Of a stretch of 64,000 nucleotides of DNA, positions 9,295-17,538 are shown one piece after another. The notes below the pieces were generated by a model. It was not told where the DNA came from. It saw only the letters and a program-made list of their open reading frames with translations, and made no database searches. The DNA comes from Bacteroides sp. 224 (GTDB lineage: Bacteria; Bacteroidota; Bacteroidia; Bacteroidales; Bacteroidaceae). Positions within the stretch are counted from its first letter, which is position 1; every line of letters starts with the position of its first letter. A program made the position numbers and the translations under genes. The stretch lies in contig NZ_QVMK01000001.1 of the NCBI RefSeq assembly GCF_010500995.1, positions 124,001 through 188,000 of the forward strand, given 5' to 3'.

Positions 9295-10097
9295 TGAATA
9301 CGGAGAAAGAGTTAAGAGCACGTTTTAACCCCGATGGTTCTGTGTTGAGAATGCAGCAATTACGAATGTTGGAATTATTAGATTTCGTAGATGGTGTATG
9401 TAAAAAGCACAATATTCCTTATTGGTTGAGCTCAGGTACTTTGATTGGAGCAGTACGGCATAAAGGTTTTATTCCCTGGGACGACGACCTTGACATAGAG
9501 ATGATGCGTAAAGATTACCTTCGCTTACTAAAAGTGCTCCCTACCGAACTTCCGGATCAATATGCTCTTCAGACTCATGAGACAGATGAAAATTACATCT
9601 TTATCTTCGGGAAACTGAGAGATAAAAACTCTTTCTTGTCAGAAACAAATGATTATGACCGGATATTCAAATACCGGGGTATTTACATTGATATATTTCC
9701 TATGGAGCACCTCACCAAAAGTGTTGCTTGGCTTGGAGGGCATCTGCATGGACAAATATACAAACAGCTAAAGAAAAAGAATATAGATAAGAAAACGTTG
9801 CTCAAGCGTGTGAACCGTATTTATTCTTTTAATCATCACATCAGTATGCCGGTTCTTCGTTTTTTCTCCCGGCTCTTTCCTGTAAAGGAAATCAGACACT
9901 CTTTAGGTACTGCTTATTTCTCTCCTCGCTATAAGGAAGAGATATTCCCTTTGGCTGAGATTGAATTTGAAGGAAAGCTCTTTCCTGCTCCACATGATAC
10001 ATATAGTTATTTAAAACGGATTTATGGGGATTATATGAATCTGCCCGATTTAGATAAAATCACACCTCATTTTAATAAAATAGAATTCTTTAAATAG
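9291..10097 (+). CDS. LicD-family phosphotransferase
   Basis: A 268-residue LicD protein. The signature YWLSSGTLIGAVRHKGFIPW runs straight into DDDLDIEMM (acidic cluster at 64-68), with conserved RGIYIDIFPMEHL further on. LicD enzymes move a phosphorylated headgroup, classically phosphocholine from CDP-choline, onto a sugar. It ends the three-gene cassette whose first gene carries a LicC-like domain, so it probably transfers that activated group to the surface glycan. Two in-frame ATGs (9291 and 9294) are both possible starts; the first overlaps the upstream stop as ATGATGA. Confidence 0.9.
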   Translation: MMNTEKELRARFNPDGSVLRMQQLRMLELLDFVDGVCKKHNIPYWLSSGTLIGAVRHKGFIPWDDDLDIEMMRKDYLRLLKVLPTELPDQYALQTHETDENYIFIFGKLRDKNSFLSETNDYDRIFKYRGIYIDIFPMEHLTKSVAWLGGHLHGQIYKQLKKKNIDKKTLLKRVNRIYSFNHHISMPVLRFFSRLFPVKEIRHSLGTAYFSPRYKEEIFPLAEIEFEGKLFPAPHDTYSYLKRIYGDYMNLPDLDKITPHFNKIEFFK

Positions 10098-10103
10098 TAT
10101 AAA

Positions 10104-11027
10104 GTGAATTCAACAGTAAGAACCCTGGCGCCTGTTGCTCTATTTGTTTATGATCGTTTACAGAATACCAAGAAAACAATTGAGCACTTACAAAGAAATA
10201 GACTTGCTTCGGAAAGCATTCTCTATGTATTCAGTGATGGAGGAAAAGATGAAAAATCATGGACAGCTGTAAATCATGTCAGACAGTACCTCCACTCCAT
10301 CAGCGGATTTAAAGAGATACACCTCATAGAGCGGGCTGAAAACTTTTACCTGGAAAGGAACATTATAGAAGGTATTTCGTATGTACTCTCCAGGCACGAA
10401 ACAATTATTGTGCTGGAAGATGATATCTGTACTTCGCCAATATACCTCGATTATATTAATGAGGCATTAAACAAATACAAAGATGAACCCAAGGTAATGC
10501 ATATATCCGGATTTACTAATCTTGATATTCCTACATTTGGAGATACTTACTTCACGCCGCACATGTCGGGGTGGGGGTGGGCTACCTGGAAGGGGAGGTG
10601 GCAACTATTTACTCATTATAACAGTCGGGAAGAGGCTTTGGCCGGTATGACTACTGCCGATCTCTTAAAGATAGAATACGGTGGGGCATTCAGTTGTTTG
10701 AAATCATTGAATAAAAACCCTATTCCCTGGGATATCTGTTGGGAAATACTTATTCATAAAAGAAAAGGGTTATGTCTGACTCCTACCCATACACTTATTA
10801 AGAATATAGGTATAGGAAGCGGAACTCATTTTAAAAGTAACCGGATTTTCGGCTGGTATGATTATGATCGGCCTTTCAGAACTCAAAAGGTAGTATTGGA
10901 AGATATTCCTATTGAAGAAACTCCGGAGATAGAAGCCATGTATGCCAAAGCTTTGAAAGATCATGGAATGAAATATAATCTCTTTGGTAAAATTACACGC
11001 TTCTTTTACAAAATACTTATCAGGTAA
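10104..11027 (+). CDS. Glycosyltransferase, GNT-I/GT2-like
   Basis: A 307-residue GT-A-type transferase. APVALFVYDRLQNTKKTIEHL opens the nucleotide-binding half, VLEDDI near residue 110 is the metal-binding DxD-type site, and GWGWATWKGRWQ is a tryptophan-rich acceptor loop common in this family. It starts with GTG six bases after LicD; the frame has no nearby upstream ATG. It would act on the same glycan as its neighbours. Sugar specificity is unknown. Confidence 0.82.
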   Translation: MNSTVRTLAPVALFVYDRLQNTKKTIEHLQRNRLASESILYVFSDGGKDEKSWTAVNHVRQYLHSISGFKEIHLIERAENFYLERNIIEGISYVLSRHETIIVLEDDICTSPIYLDYINEALNKYKDEPKVMHISGFTNLDIPTFGDTYFTPHMSGWGWATWKGRWQLFTHYNSREEALAGMTTADLLKIEYGGAFSCLKSLNKNPIPWDICWEILIHKRKGLCLTPTHTLIKNIGIGSGTHFKSNRIFGWYDYDRPFRTQKVVLEDIPIEETPEIEAMYAKALKDHGMKYNLFGKITRFFYKILIR

Positions 11028-11049
11028 CAAAAACGATTATTTTATTTTG

Positions 11050-11057
11050 TACTTTTG
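11050..11057 (+). promoter_or_regulatory. Candidate promoter for the last two glycosyltransferases
   Basis: TACTTTTG, a full match to the Bacteroidetes -7 element, lies 22 bases before the ATG of the GT4 gene, in the 51-base gap after the preceding stop. Confidence 0.55.
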
Positions 11058-11078
11058 TAGAAACTTCCAATTTATTAT

Positions 11079-12344
11079 ATGAGAGTACTCCTGATCAATA
11101 CCTCCGAACGTACTGGTGGAGCAGCTGTTGCAGCTGGCCGTTTACTGGAAGCGCTGAAGAATAATGGCATAAAAGCCAAAATGTTAGTGCGTGACAAACA
11201 GACAGATCGGATTAGCGTAATAGCACTCGATAAAAGTAAGATGCAATTATGGTATTTCCTTTGGGAGCGGGTGGTTATCTGGGCTGCCAACCGTTTTAAA
11301 CGACATAACTTGTTCGAGGTAGACATAGCCAATGCCGGAAAAGATATTACCTCACTACCCGAATTTAAGGAAGCCGATATAATACACTTACATTGGATTA
11401 ATCAGGGAATGTTATCCCTTAAAGGTATCCGGAAAATACTTAAATCGGGAAAGCCCGTGGTATGGACCATGCATGACATGTGGCCTTGCACGGGGATTTG
11501 TCATTATGCGGGCGAATGCACCGAATACCAAAACAGTTGCGGGCATTGCTCCTATCTGATTAATGGAGGATATAAAAAAGACTTGTCGTACAGGAGGTTT
11601 CTAAAGAAGCAAAAGATGCTGCAAGGTTCATCCATCAGCTTTGTGGCGTGTAGTCGATGGCTGGAGGAACAAGCCAAAAAGAGTGCATTGCTTATAGATC
11701 AAAGTGTTTGTAATATTCCCAACCCTATTAATACCAATCTTTTTAAGCCTCGAAACAAACAGGAAGCGCGTAGCAAATGCAATTTGCCTACAGATAAGTC
11801 TTTGATTCTCTTTGGCTCCGTAAAAATCAAAGATAAAAGAAAGGGCGCTAAATACCTGGCAGAAGCCTGCGAGATATTGATAAAGAAATATCCCGAGTTA
11901 AAGGATAATTTGGGGGTGGTAGTTTTAGGGCATCAATCTAAATATCTGGAAAAGTACATTCCATTCAAAGTATATTCTATGGATTATGTTAGTAATGAAC
12001 ACAAGTTAGTGGACATTTATAATTCGGTGGATATGTACGTAACTCCTTCTCTGGAAGATAATCTTCCTAATACAATTATGGAAGCCATGGCATGTGGTGT
12101 GCCTTGTGTTGGTTTTAATGTGGGAGGTATTCCTGAAATGATCGATCACCTTCATAATGGTTATGTAGCAAAATATAAATCTGCAGAAGATTTTGCCAAT
12201 GGCATATACTGGATTTTGAGCGAAGGGAATTACCCGGTGCTCTCCGAACAAGCCTCCCGGAAAGTAGTAAGCAGCTATTCGGAAAGGATTATAGCCAAAA
12301 AGTATATTGATATCTACAATAAGCTAACCGGATCTCATGCCTGA
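11079..12344 (+). CDS. Family 4 glycosyltransferase
   Basis: A GT-B-fold retaining transferase of 421 residues. The N-terminal TGGAAVAAGRLLEAL and the C-terminal donor site PSLEDNLPNTIMEAMACGVP followed by VGFNVGGIPEMI are typical of GT4. The insert WTMHDMWPCTGICHYAGEC with several cysteines (also CGHCSYL) is a feature of the WcaC/WcfI-like subgroup. Its end overlaps the next start by eight bases. It is cytoplasmic or membrane-associated and adds a sugar during assembly of the surface glycan. Confidence 0.9.
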   Translation: MRVLLINTSERTGGAAVAAGRLLEALKNNGIKAKMLVRDKQTDRISVIALDKSKMQLWYFLWERVVIWAANRFKRHNLFEVDIANAGKDITSLPEFKEADIIHLHWINQGMLSLKGIRKILKSGKPVVWTMHDMWPCTGICHYAGECTEYQNSCGHCSYLINGGYKKDLSYRRFLKKQKMLQGSSISFVACSRWLEEQAKKSALLIDQSVCNIPNPINTNLFKPRNKQEARSKCNLPTDKSLILFGSVKIKDKRKGAKYLAEACEILIKKYPELKDNLGVVVLGHQSKYLEKYIPFKVYSMDYVSNEHKLVDIYNSVDMYVTPSLEDNLPNTIMEAMACGVPCVGFNVGGIPEMIDHLHNGYVAKYKSAEDFANGIYWILSEGNYPVLSEQASRKVVSSYSERIIAKKYIDIYNKLTGSHA

Positions 12345-13089
12345 TCTATTTACGCCAACATTCTCAATTATTACCGTTACTTACAATGCTGAAAAGGTAT
12401 TGGAGGCTACTATTCAAAGTGTGACTTCACAAACATATCCTCATATAGAGTATATTATTGTGGATGGTGCTTCCAAAGACGGAACAAAAGAAATCATCCA
12501 AAGATTCGATTCGCGCATTGACAAATGGATCAGCGAACCCGACAAAGGTATTTATGATGCCATGAATAAAGGAATTGTCTTGGCAACAGGCGATTATCTC
12601 TGTTTTCTGAATGCCGGAGATAGCTTGCGAGAAACTGATACATTGCAGAATGTAGTAGATTCCATCCGGGAAAATGAATTGCCGGATGTTATTTATGGAG
12701 AAACGGCCCTTGTAGATGTAAACAGAAACTTTCTGCGTATGCGTCGCCTCTCCGCACCGGAAGCGCTGACATGGAAAAGTTTCAAGCAAGGGATGTTAGT
12801 ATGCCATCAGGCTTTCTTTGCCAAACGTTCGTTGGCAGAACCATATAATTTGCAATATCGCTTCTCTGCCGACTTTGATTGGTGCATCCGAATCATGAAG
12901 AAGTCGGAAGTATTATATAACACTCACTTAACTCTCATCGACTATCTGGAAGAAGGCATGACTACCCAAAACAGGAAAGCCTCCCTGAAAGAAAGATTCC
13001 GAATCATGGCAAAGTACTACGGATTGCCCGGCACTATACTCCGCCACATCGGATTTGTTTTTCGCTTACTTACGAAGCCGGGTCAGTAG
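12337..13089 (+). CDS. Family 2 glycosyltransferase (WcaA/SpsA-like)
   Basis: A compact 250-residue GT2 enzyme with a classic N-terminus: FSIITVTYNAEKVLEATIQS, VDGASKDGT, ISEPDKGIYDAMNKGIVLA, then FLNAGDS as the metal-binding site and ADFDWCIRI near the acceptor loop. The length is normal for the family. It is translationally coupled to the GT4 gene by an eight-base overlap and is the last gene of the glycan locus. The sugar it transfers is unknown. Confidence 0.92.
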   Translation: MPDLFTPTFSIITVTYNAEKVLEATIQSVTSQTYPHIEYIIVDGASKDGTKEIIQRFDSRIDKWISEPDKGIYDAMNKGIVLATGDYLCFLNAGDSLRETDTLQNVVDSIRENELPDVIYGETALVDVNRNFLRMRRLSAPEALTWKSFKQGMLVCHQAFFAKRSLAEPYNLQYRFSADFDWCIRIMKKSEVLYNTHLTLIDYLEEGMTTQNRKASLKERFRIMAKYYGLPGTILRHIGFVFRLLTKPGQ

Positions 13090-13248
13090 CTCACTCATTC
13101 CCGCACCGGATAATACTACTAACTTTTTCATATACATATATTTACTTAAATCAGAATGAATAACAACTTATTTATAATAAAAGCCCTTATTCTTAACAAA
13201 AATAAGAAATTTTAAAAGAGTATGTGGCGAGCATTCAAATAAAACATG

Positions 13249-13256
13249 TACTTTTG
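13249..13256 (+). promoter_or_regulatory. Candidate promoter of the FKBP pair
   Basis: TACTTTTG matches the -7 element and lies 17 bases before the first FKBP ATG. The rest of the 184-base gap (13090-13273) is AT-rich and shows nothing else. Confidence 0.6.
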
Positions 13257-13273
13257 CTACCTAAAATATTAAT

Positions 13274-13858
13274 ATGGATAAATTTAGTTATGCTATTGGC
13301 CTTGGAATAGGGCAAAACTTGTTGAGCATGGGAGCGCAAAATCTCTCAATAGAGGATTTCGCACAAGCAATTAATGATATCATGAAAGGCAATCCGACAG
13401 CCATTTCACATCAGGAAGCCCGTGAAATAGTAAATGATTATTTTGCTAAGTTAGAGCAAGAAATAAACGCAGAAAATATTGAAAAAGGAAAGAAATTCCT
13501 CGAAGAAAATAAAAACAATCCGGCTATAACAACTCTTCCGAGCGGACTTCAGTACGAAGTGATCACCGAAGGTAACGGTAAAAAGCCCCAAGCTACCGAC
13601 CAAGTAAGATGCCATTATGAGGGAACATTAATTGATGGTACTCTTTTTGATAGCTCTATTAAACGTGGAGAGCCAGCCGTATTTGGTGTAAATCAGGTAA
13701 TTCAGGGATGGGTAGAAGCACTGCAACTAATGACCGAAGGTTCCAAATGGAAACTATATATTCCTTCGGAATTGGGATATGGTGCACAAGGGGCCGGAGA
13801 AATGATCCCTCCACACAGCACATTGATATTCGAAGTTGAATTAATCGAAGTCTTATAA
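13274..13858 (+). CDS. FKBP-type peptidyl-prolyl cis-trans isomerase
   Basis: A 194-residue protein that speeds prolyl isomerisation during folding. Residues 1-80 form an FKBP_N-type helical domain. The C-terminal FKBP domain has [49 protein letters not shown] and [15 protein letters not shown], with the active-site aromatic residues kept. There is no signal peptide, so it is probably cytoplasmic. It lies 17 bases before a second, lipoprotein FKBP gene; the two form one operon and look like a duplicated pair sent to different compartments. Confidence 0.95.
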   Translation: MDKFSYAIGLGIGQNLLSMGAQNLSIEDFAQAINDIMKGNPTAISHQEAREIVNDYFAKLEQEINAENIEKGKKFLEENKNNPAITTLPSGLQYEVITEGNGKKPQATDQVRCHYEGTLIDGTLFDSSIKRGEPAVFGVNQVIQGWVEALQLMTEGSKWKLYIPSELGYGAQGAGEMIPPHSTLIFEVELIEVL

Positions 13859-13875
13859 ATAAAATTAAAAGCAAA

Positions 13876-14736
13876 ATGAAAAAGTTAAGTATTTTATTGG
13901 TTATTGCTGTTGCAATAGGAATGGCGGCATGTACTGCTCAGCCTAAAGCAAACTTAAAAAATGATGTTGACACACTATTCTATGCATTTGGTATGTCTCG
14001 TACCGAAGGAATAGAACAGCATCTTCTTCAACAAGGTGTTGACACTGCCTTTATGAGCGCATTCATTGCAGGATTCAGCGAAGGAGTTAATTGTAGCGAA
14101 GAAGAAATGGCTCGTTTGGAAGGTAAGAAAATAGGTTTCATGGTAAGTAAATATTGGGTAGACGGATTCTCGAATGAAGTATTTTCAGGAGACTCTTCTA
14201 AATTCAGTTCTACTAACAGAGATAATATGTTAGCAGGTTTCATCGATGGATTGAAAAATAAAGGTGTGATGAATACAGCAGATGCTCAAGCTTACACTCA
14301 AGCTGCTATGGAAAAAGTAAAAGAAAAAGCTCTTCTTGAAACACACGGTGAAAACAAAGAAGCCGGAGAAAAATTCCTTGCCGAAAACAAAGATAAAGAA
14401 GGTGTTGTAACTACTGAAAGCGGTTTGCAATACAAAGTTATCACCGAAGGTAAAGGCGAAGTTCCTGCTGCTACCGACAGAGTGAAAGTAAACTACAAAG
14501 GTACTTTGATTGACGGAACAGAGTTTGATAGCTCTTACAGCCGCAACGAACCTGCTACTTTCGCTGCCAACCAAGTAATTAAAGGATGGACAGAAGCATT
14601 AACTATGATGCCTGTAGGTTCTAAATGGGAACTTTATATTCCTCAAGATTTGGCTTACGGCTCAAGAGAGCAACGTCAAATCAAACCTTTCTCAACTTTG
14701 GTTTTCGAAGTAGAATTGCTTGAAATCGTTAAGTAA
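13876..14736 (+). CDS. FKBP-type peptidyl-prolyl isomerase, lipoprotein
   Basis: 286 residues. The N-terminus is a lipoprotein signal (hydrophobic stretch then IGMAACTAQ, lipobox ending at Cys19), so it is anchored on the periplasmic or outer-membrane side. An FKBP_N dimerisation region is followed by a C-terminal FKBP domain ([42 protein letters not shown]). It resembles the Mip/FkpA class of envelope folding helpers. It is co-transcribed with the cytoplasmic paralogue just upstream and closed by a clear terminator. Confidence 0.95.
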   Translation: MKKLSILLVIAVAIGMAACTAQPKANLKNDVDTLFYAFGMSRTEGIEQHLLQQGVDTAFMSAFIAGFSEGVNCSEEEMARLEGKKIGFMVSKYWVDGFSNEVFSGDSSKFSSTNRDNMLAGFIDGLKNKGVMNTADAQAYTQAAMEKVKEKALLETHGENKEAGEKFLAENKDKEGVVTTESGLQYKVITEGKGEVPAATDRVKVNYKGTLIDGTEFDSSYSRNEPATFAANQVIKGWTEALTMMPVGSKWELYIPQDLAYGSREQRQIKPFSTLVFEVELLEIVK

Positions 14737-14763
14737 GAAACGGTTAGAAATATAAAAAATAAG

Positions 14764-14809
14764 AATGTTGGGGTGCTGAACAATGGATTCAGCATTCCAA
14801 CATTTTTTT
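14764..14809 (+). terminator. Rho-independent terminator after FKBP operon
   Basis: A 17-base stem (14764-14780 against 14788-14804, two mismatches) with a seven-base loop, followed by a T run. Confidence 0.85.
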
Positions 14810-14861
14810 ATATATTTCTCGTTTTTTCTTTCATTTAAGATAGTAAAATAAAAAAAAGCCC

Positions 14862-14869
14862 TATATTTG
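14862..14869 (+). promoter_or_regulatory. Candidate promoter of the Lrp-type regulator
   Basis: TATATTTG matches TAnnTTTG, 40 bases before the ATG. Confidence 0.5.
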
Positions 14870-14909
14870 CTTACTATTTGATAAAAAAGAACATATTAAT
14901 TCGTATATC

Positions 14910-15380
14910 ATGGAAAAAATCGACAATCTCGACCGGCAAATTTTAGAGATCATTTCTCAGAATGCTCGCATACCTTTTAAGGATGTAGCAGCTGAATGTG
15001 GTGTATCTCGTGCAGCCATTCATCAACGCGTACAAAGACTTATAGACATGGGTGTGATTGTGGGATCAGGCTATCACGTAAACCCCAAATCATTAGGATA
15101 CAGAACTTGCACATATATCGGAATCACACTGGAAAAAGGTTCTATGTACAAAGGCGTAGTTGCCGAATTGCAGAAAATTCCCGAAGTTGTAGAATGTCAT
15201 TTTACTACTGGTCCTTACACAATGCTGACCAAAGTATACGCCTGTGACAATGAACACTTGATGGAATTGCTGAATAACAAAATGCAAGAAATACCGGGTG
15301 TAGTGTCAACAGAAACGTTGATTTCTCTGGAACAAAGCATCAAAAAAGAAATTCCCATCCGTTTGAATAACAATAAATGA
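14910..15380 (+). CDS. Lrp/AsnC family transcriptional regulator
   Basis: A 156-residue regulator of the feast/famine family. Residues 1-60 are the winged helix (IDNLDRQILEIISQNARIPF, then CGVSRAAIHQRVQRLIDMGV) and the rest is the RAM ligand-binding and oligomerisation domain (EVVECHFTTGPYTMLTKVYA). Members bind amino acids and control amino-acid and nitrogen genes; the ligand here is unknown. It overlaps the following small membrane protein gene by four bases, an arrangement that suggests the two are expressed together. Confidence 0.95.
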   Translation: MEKIDNLDRQILEIISQNARIPFKDVAAECGVSRAAIHQRVQRLIDMGVIVGSGYHVNPKSLGYRTCTYIGITLEKGSMYKGVVAELQKIPEVVECHFTTGPYTMLTKVYACDNEHLMELLNNKMQEIPGVVSTETLISLEQSIKKEIPIRLNNNK

Positions 15381-15691
15381 TCGATTTTTTAAGCGAATAC
15401 CGATTATCAGGACTTGTTATTGGTATTTGTACATTCCTTATAATCGGCCTTTTCCATCCTGTGGTGGTAAAGGCCGAATACTATTGGGGCACTCGGTGTT
15501 GGTGGATCTTCCTGATTCTGGGCTTAATAGGGGTAGCTGCCTCTGTCTATTTCAGCGATGTATTAATTTCCTCCATCTGCGGTGTCTTTGCATTCTCTTC
15601 TTTTTGGACTATCAAAGAGGTATTTGAACAAGAAGAACGGGTAAAAAAAGGTTGGTTTCCCAAGAACCCCAAAAGAAAATACAAATTCTAA
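15377..15691 (+). CDS. DUF4491 family small membrane protein
   Basis: A 104-residue protein with three hydrophobic segments (about 12-30, 42-58 and 62-80) and a basic C-terminus ending KNPKRKYKF. The pattern GLVIGICTFLIIGLFHPVVVKAEYYWG fits the DUF4491 family, whose function is not known. It is translationally coupled to the Lrp-type regulator through an ATGA overlap and is the last gene before tRNA-Met. Confidence 0.8.
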   Translation: MIDFLSEYRLSGLVIGICTFLIIGLFHPVVVKAEYYWGTRCWWIFLILGLIGVAASVYFSDVLISSICGVFAFSSFWTIKEVFEQEERVKKGWFPKNPKRKYKF

Positions 15692-15737
15692 ATTGCAAAT
15701 CTTTCGTTCATCTCTTGCATAATTCGAAGAAAACGAT

Positions 15738-15745
15738 TACTTTTG
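15738..15745 (+). promoter_or_regulatory. Promoter of tRNA-Met
   Basis: TACTTTTG, a full -7 consensus match, lies 27 bases before the tRNA 5' end. Confidence 0.65.
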
Positions 15746-15772
15746 TACCGCATTCAAAAAACAGAATTGCAC

Positions 15773-15846
15773 GGGCTTATAGCTCAGTTGGTTAGAGCAA
15801 CAGACTCATAATCTGGAGGTCCCTGGTTCAAGCCCAGGTTGGCCCA
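15773..15846 (+). tRNA. tRNA-Met (CAT)
   Basis: A 74-base cloverleaf. The anticodon loop is CTCATAA with anticodon CAT, and the T arm is CCTGG-TTCAAGC-CCAGG. The acceptor GGGCTTA pairs with TTGGCCC, with one mismatch and one wobble. No CCA is encoded. It is most likely elongator tRNA-Met; a tRNA-Ile2 whose C34 is modified to lysidine also reads CAT in the gene and cannot be excluded. A terminator follows directly and an accessory island begins behind it. Confidence 0.93.
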
Positions 15847-15851
15847 CTTCC

Positions 15852-15901
15852 AAAAAAGAAAAAAGGACTGTAAATCATTGATTTGCGGTCTTTTTTCTTT
15901 T
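15852..15901 (+). terminator. Terminator after tRNA-Met
   Basis: The A-rich arm ending GGACTGTAAATCA pairs with TGATTTGCGGTC and is followed by a long T run. The near-symmetric A and T tails make it usable from both strands. Confidence 0.85.
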
Positions 15902-16078
15902 AGATACTTATTTGCTGCTCTCTTAGTTTCTCGATTGACGAAGAAGTTAAGTATTGTTTCATAATGATTCTACATGGTGTTCATCACAGACCTAAAACAT
16001 CCGTATCCCAGTTTTTCAATTTTGTTGTACCACAAGGCAAGTTTAGCCCGAGCCACATCTTTGATGGGGAAAGGCATG
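15902..16078 (-). pseudogene. Transposase remnant (ISL3/ISAon1-like C-terminus)
   Basis: Read on the minus strand from 16078, the sequence gives MPFPIKDVARAKLALWYNKI, then EKLGYGCFRSVMNTM, an in-frame TAG, then NHYETILNFFVNRET before it degenerates. This is the order seen near the end of ISL3/ISAon1-type transposases of Bacteroides (WYN-x-EKLG, then N-x-Y-x-TI-x-N-x-F-x-NRST, then the DDE glutamate region). The internal stop, the missing catalytic part and the loss of the end by the tRNA terminator make it a dead fragment. The family call comes from memory of the motif, not from a search. Confidence 0.5.
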
Positions 16079-16156
16079 GTGAATGATTGCAAATAATTAA
16101 ACTATTATACCAACAAAAACATTACTTTTGTATCATAACAAACTTTTTCGAGAGAA

Positions 16157-17137
16157 ATGAAAGTAAAGAGTTTAAAAATTAGAAATTTCAAAGGTGTCGA
16201 GAACCTGGAAATAAAGGCTCACGATAAGATCAATGTTATTGTGGGGGTAAACGGTGCCGGAAAATCGACAGTATTGCAGGCCTTGAATCATCTTTTTTCT
16301 TGGTATACGGCCAGAATGAAAAGTGTAAATGGCAAAGGAATTGGAATTGGTGCTCAGGATATAAATATTCACGCAGGTGAAACTCTTCTGGAAATTGAAT
16401 TGAATAATAATGTGCACTGGTCTATATATAAACAGAAACCTAGCAACCGGCAAAAACCTATTGCTAAAACTGATCTGAGCAGCATGACTCATTATGTAAA
16501 TGAGTTGGTGGAGACGTTCGAGGCTAGCCCAAAAGATACTTCATTACCACTAATCGCGAGTTATAGCGTTAACCGATCGGTGATTGACATTCCTATCCGC
16601 ATAAGGCTAAAACATGAATTGAATCCAATGTCTATATATGATATTCAGTTGATGAATGGCGCGAACTTTCGTTCTTTCTTTGCATGGTTTCGCGAAAGAG
16701 AGGATATCGAGAACGAAAAAATGCGGTACGAAAAAGACATTGAACTGGACAAGCAGTTGCAGGCAGTAAGAAATGCCATCAGCAATGTTTTGCCCGGATA
16801 TGGCGAACTTCGTATTCAAAGAAGTCCAAGAGCAATCGTCCTAAATAAAAACGGCAATATATTTAAAATAGACCAGCTGTCTGACGGAGAGAAATGTTAT
16901 CTTACTTTGATTGCTGACATAGCAAGAAGGTTGGCTATGGCAAATCCGGGATTAGAAAATCCGCTCAGTGGCGAAGGTATTATTATGATTGATGAGGTAG
17001 ATCTTCACCTTCATCCTTCTTGGCAATTGGAGGTGGTTCCGAAATTACGGAATACATTTCCGAACTGCCAATTCTTCCTAACCACCCATTCGCCTCATAT
17101 CGTTTCAGATATCCGTAACAATGTTCGATTGGAATAA
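16157..17137 (+). CDS. AAA ATPase, Septu PtuA-like, truncated at the C-terminus
   Basis: A 326-residue SMC/RecF-like ATPase. Walker A is GVNGAGKST at 30-38, the ABC-type signature is QLSDGEKCYLTLIADIARRL, Walker B is GIIMIDEVDLHLHPSWQ, and the H-loop is TTHSPHIVSD. The middle segment YSVNRSVIDIPIRIRLKHEL with NFRSFFAWFREREDIENE is typical of the ATPase of Septu (PtuA) and of retron-associated PtuA. Such proteins usually continue well past the THSPHIV strand, but here the frame stops ten residues later. The next open frame starts inside this one and resembles the back half of PtuB. I read this as one deletion across both genes. The role would be anti-phage defence, probably lost. Confidence 0.75.
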   Translation: MKVKSLKIRNFKGVENLEIKAHDKINVIVGVNGAGKSTVLQALNHLFSWYTARMKSVNGKGIGIGAQDINIHAGETLLEIELNNNVHWSIYKQKPSNRQKPIAKTDLSSMTHYVNELVETFEASPKDTSLPLIASYSVNRSVIDIPIRIRLKHELNPMSIYDIQLMNGANFRSFFAWFREREDIENEKMRYEKDIELDKQLQAVRNAISNVLPGYGELRIQRSPRAIVLNKNGNIFKIDQLSDGEKCYLTLIADIARRLAMANPGLENPLSGEGIIMIDEVDLHLHPSWQLEVVPKLRNTFPNCQFFLTTHSPHIVSDIRNNVRLE

Positions 17138-17519
17138 TTTTGTTGTTGATTCACGGGATACATATTATGGAGCTTGCCATAAAGATAAAGTAGTAAATAA
17201 TCCTATGATTTATAATGAAATTTTTGATCCGGTGGCTGATGATGTGGAGAATTTCTTTTATTATAATGGGGATGGGAGCATTATTCCTTTGTATACATTA
17301 TCAGACCAGGATAAGCAAAAAGTGATTAAAACTGTTGAGGTCTTCAATCTGAATCATCGGACACTGAAAAACAGAAGAGCGGAATTACTGAAGGAATTAG
17401 AGGAATGGGGTGGCTCTTTAAGTGATGACGAGGTAAAAGCTGCTTTTAGCAAATATGGTTTCAAGAGTGTGTTGGAACAGAAGTTGAGGGAAAGACGGAT
17501 GCTGGAAGTGATGACATAA
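17121..17519 (+). pseudogene. PtuB-like HNH protein, N-terminus missing
   Basis: 132 residues. The segment WNNFVVDSRDTYYGACHKDK, then NEIFDPVADDVENFFYYNGD, then KTVEVFNLNHRTLKNRRAEL follows the pattern of the C-terminal half of HNH nucleases of the TIGR02646/PtuB type. There the partially conserved N-A-C-x-x-C-N segment leads to a FDP...FFYN-DG stretch and an L-N-L-N...L-x-x-R-R helix. The zinc cysteines and the HNH histidines expected before this are absent. It overlaps the ATPase frame by 17 bases. It is either a dead remnant or, less likely, a small partner of unknown type. Confidence 0.5.
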
Positions 17520-17538
17520 GGAGCATACATTAGCATAT

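Noticed and set aside
2979..13089. Phase-variable capsule locus
   Set aside because: No UpxY/UpxZ-type regulators and no invertible promoter with inverted repeats upstream; the 2849-2970 repeat has a 56-base centre without a -7 element pointing into the locus.
16157..17519. Retron
   Set aside because: No reverse transcriptase gene and no msr/msd-like structured RNA next to the ATPase.
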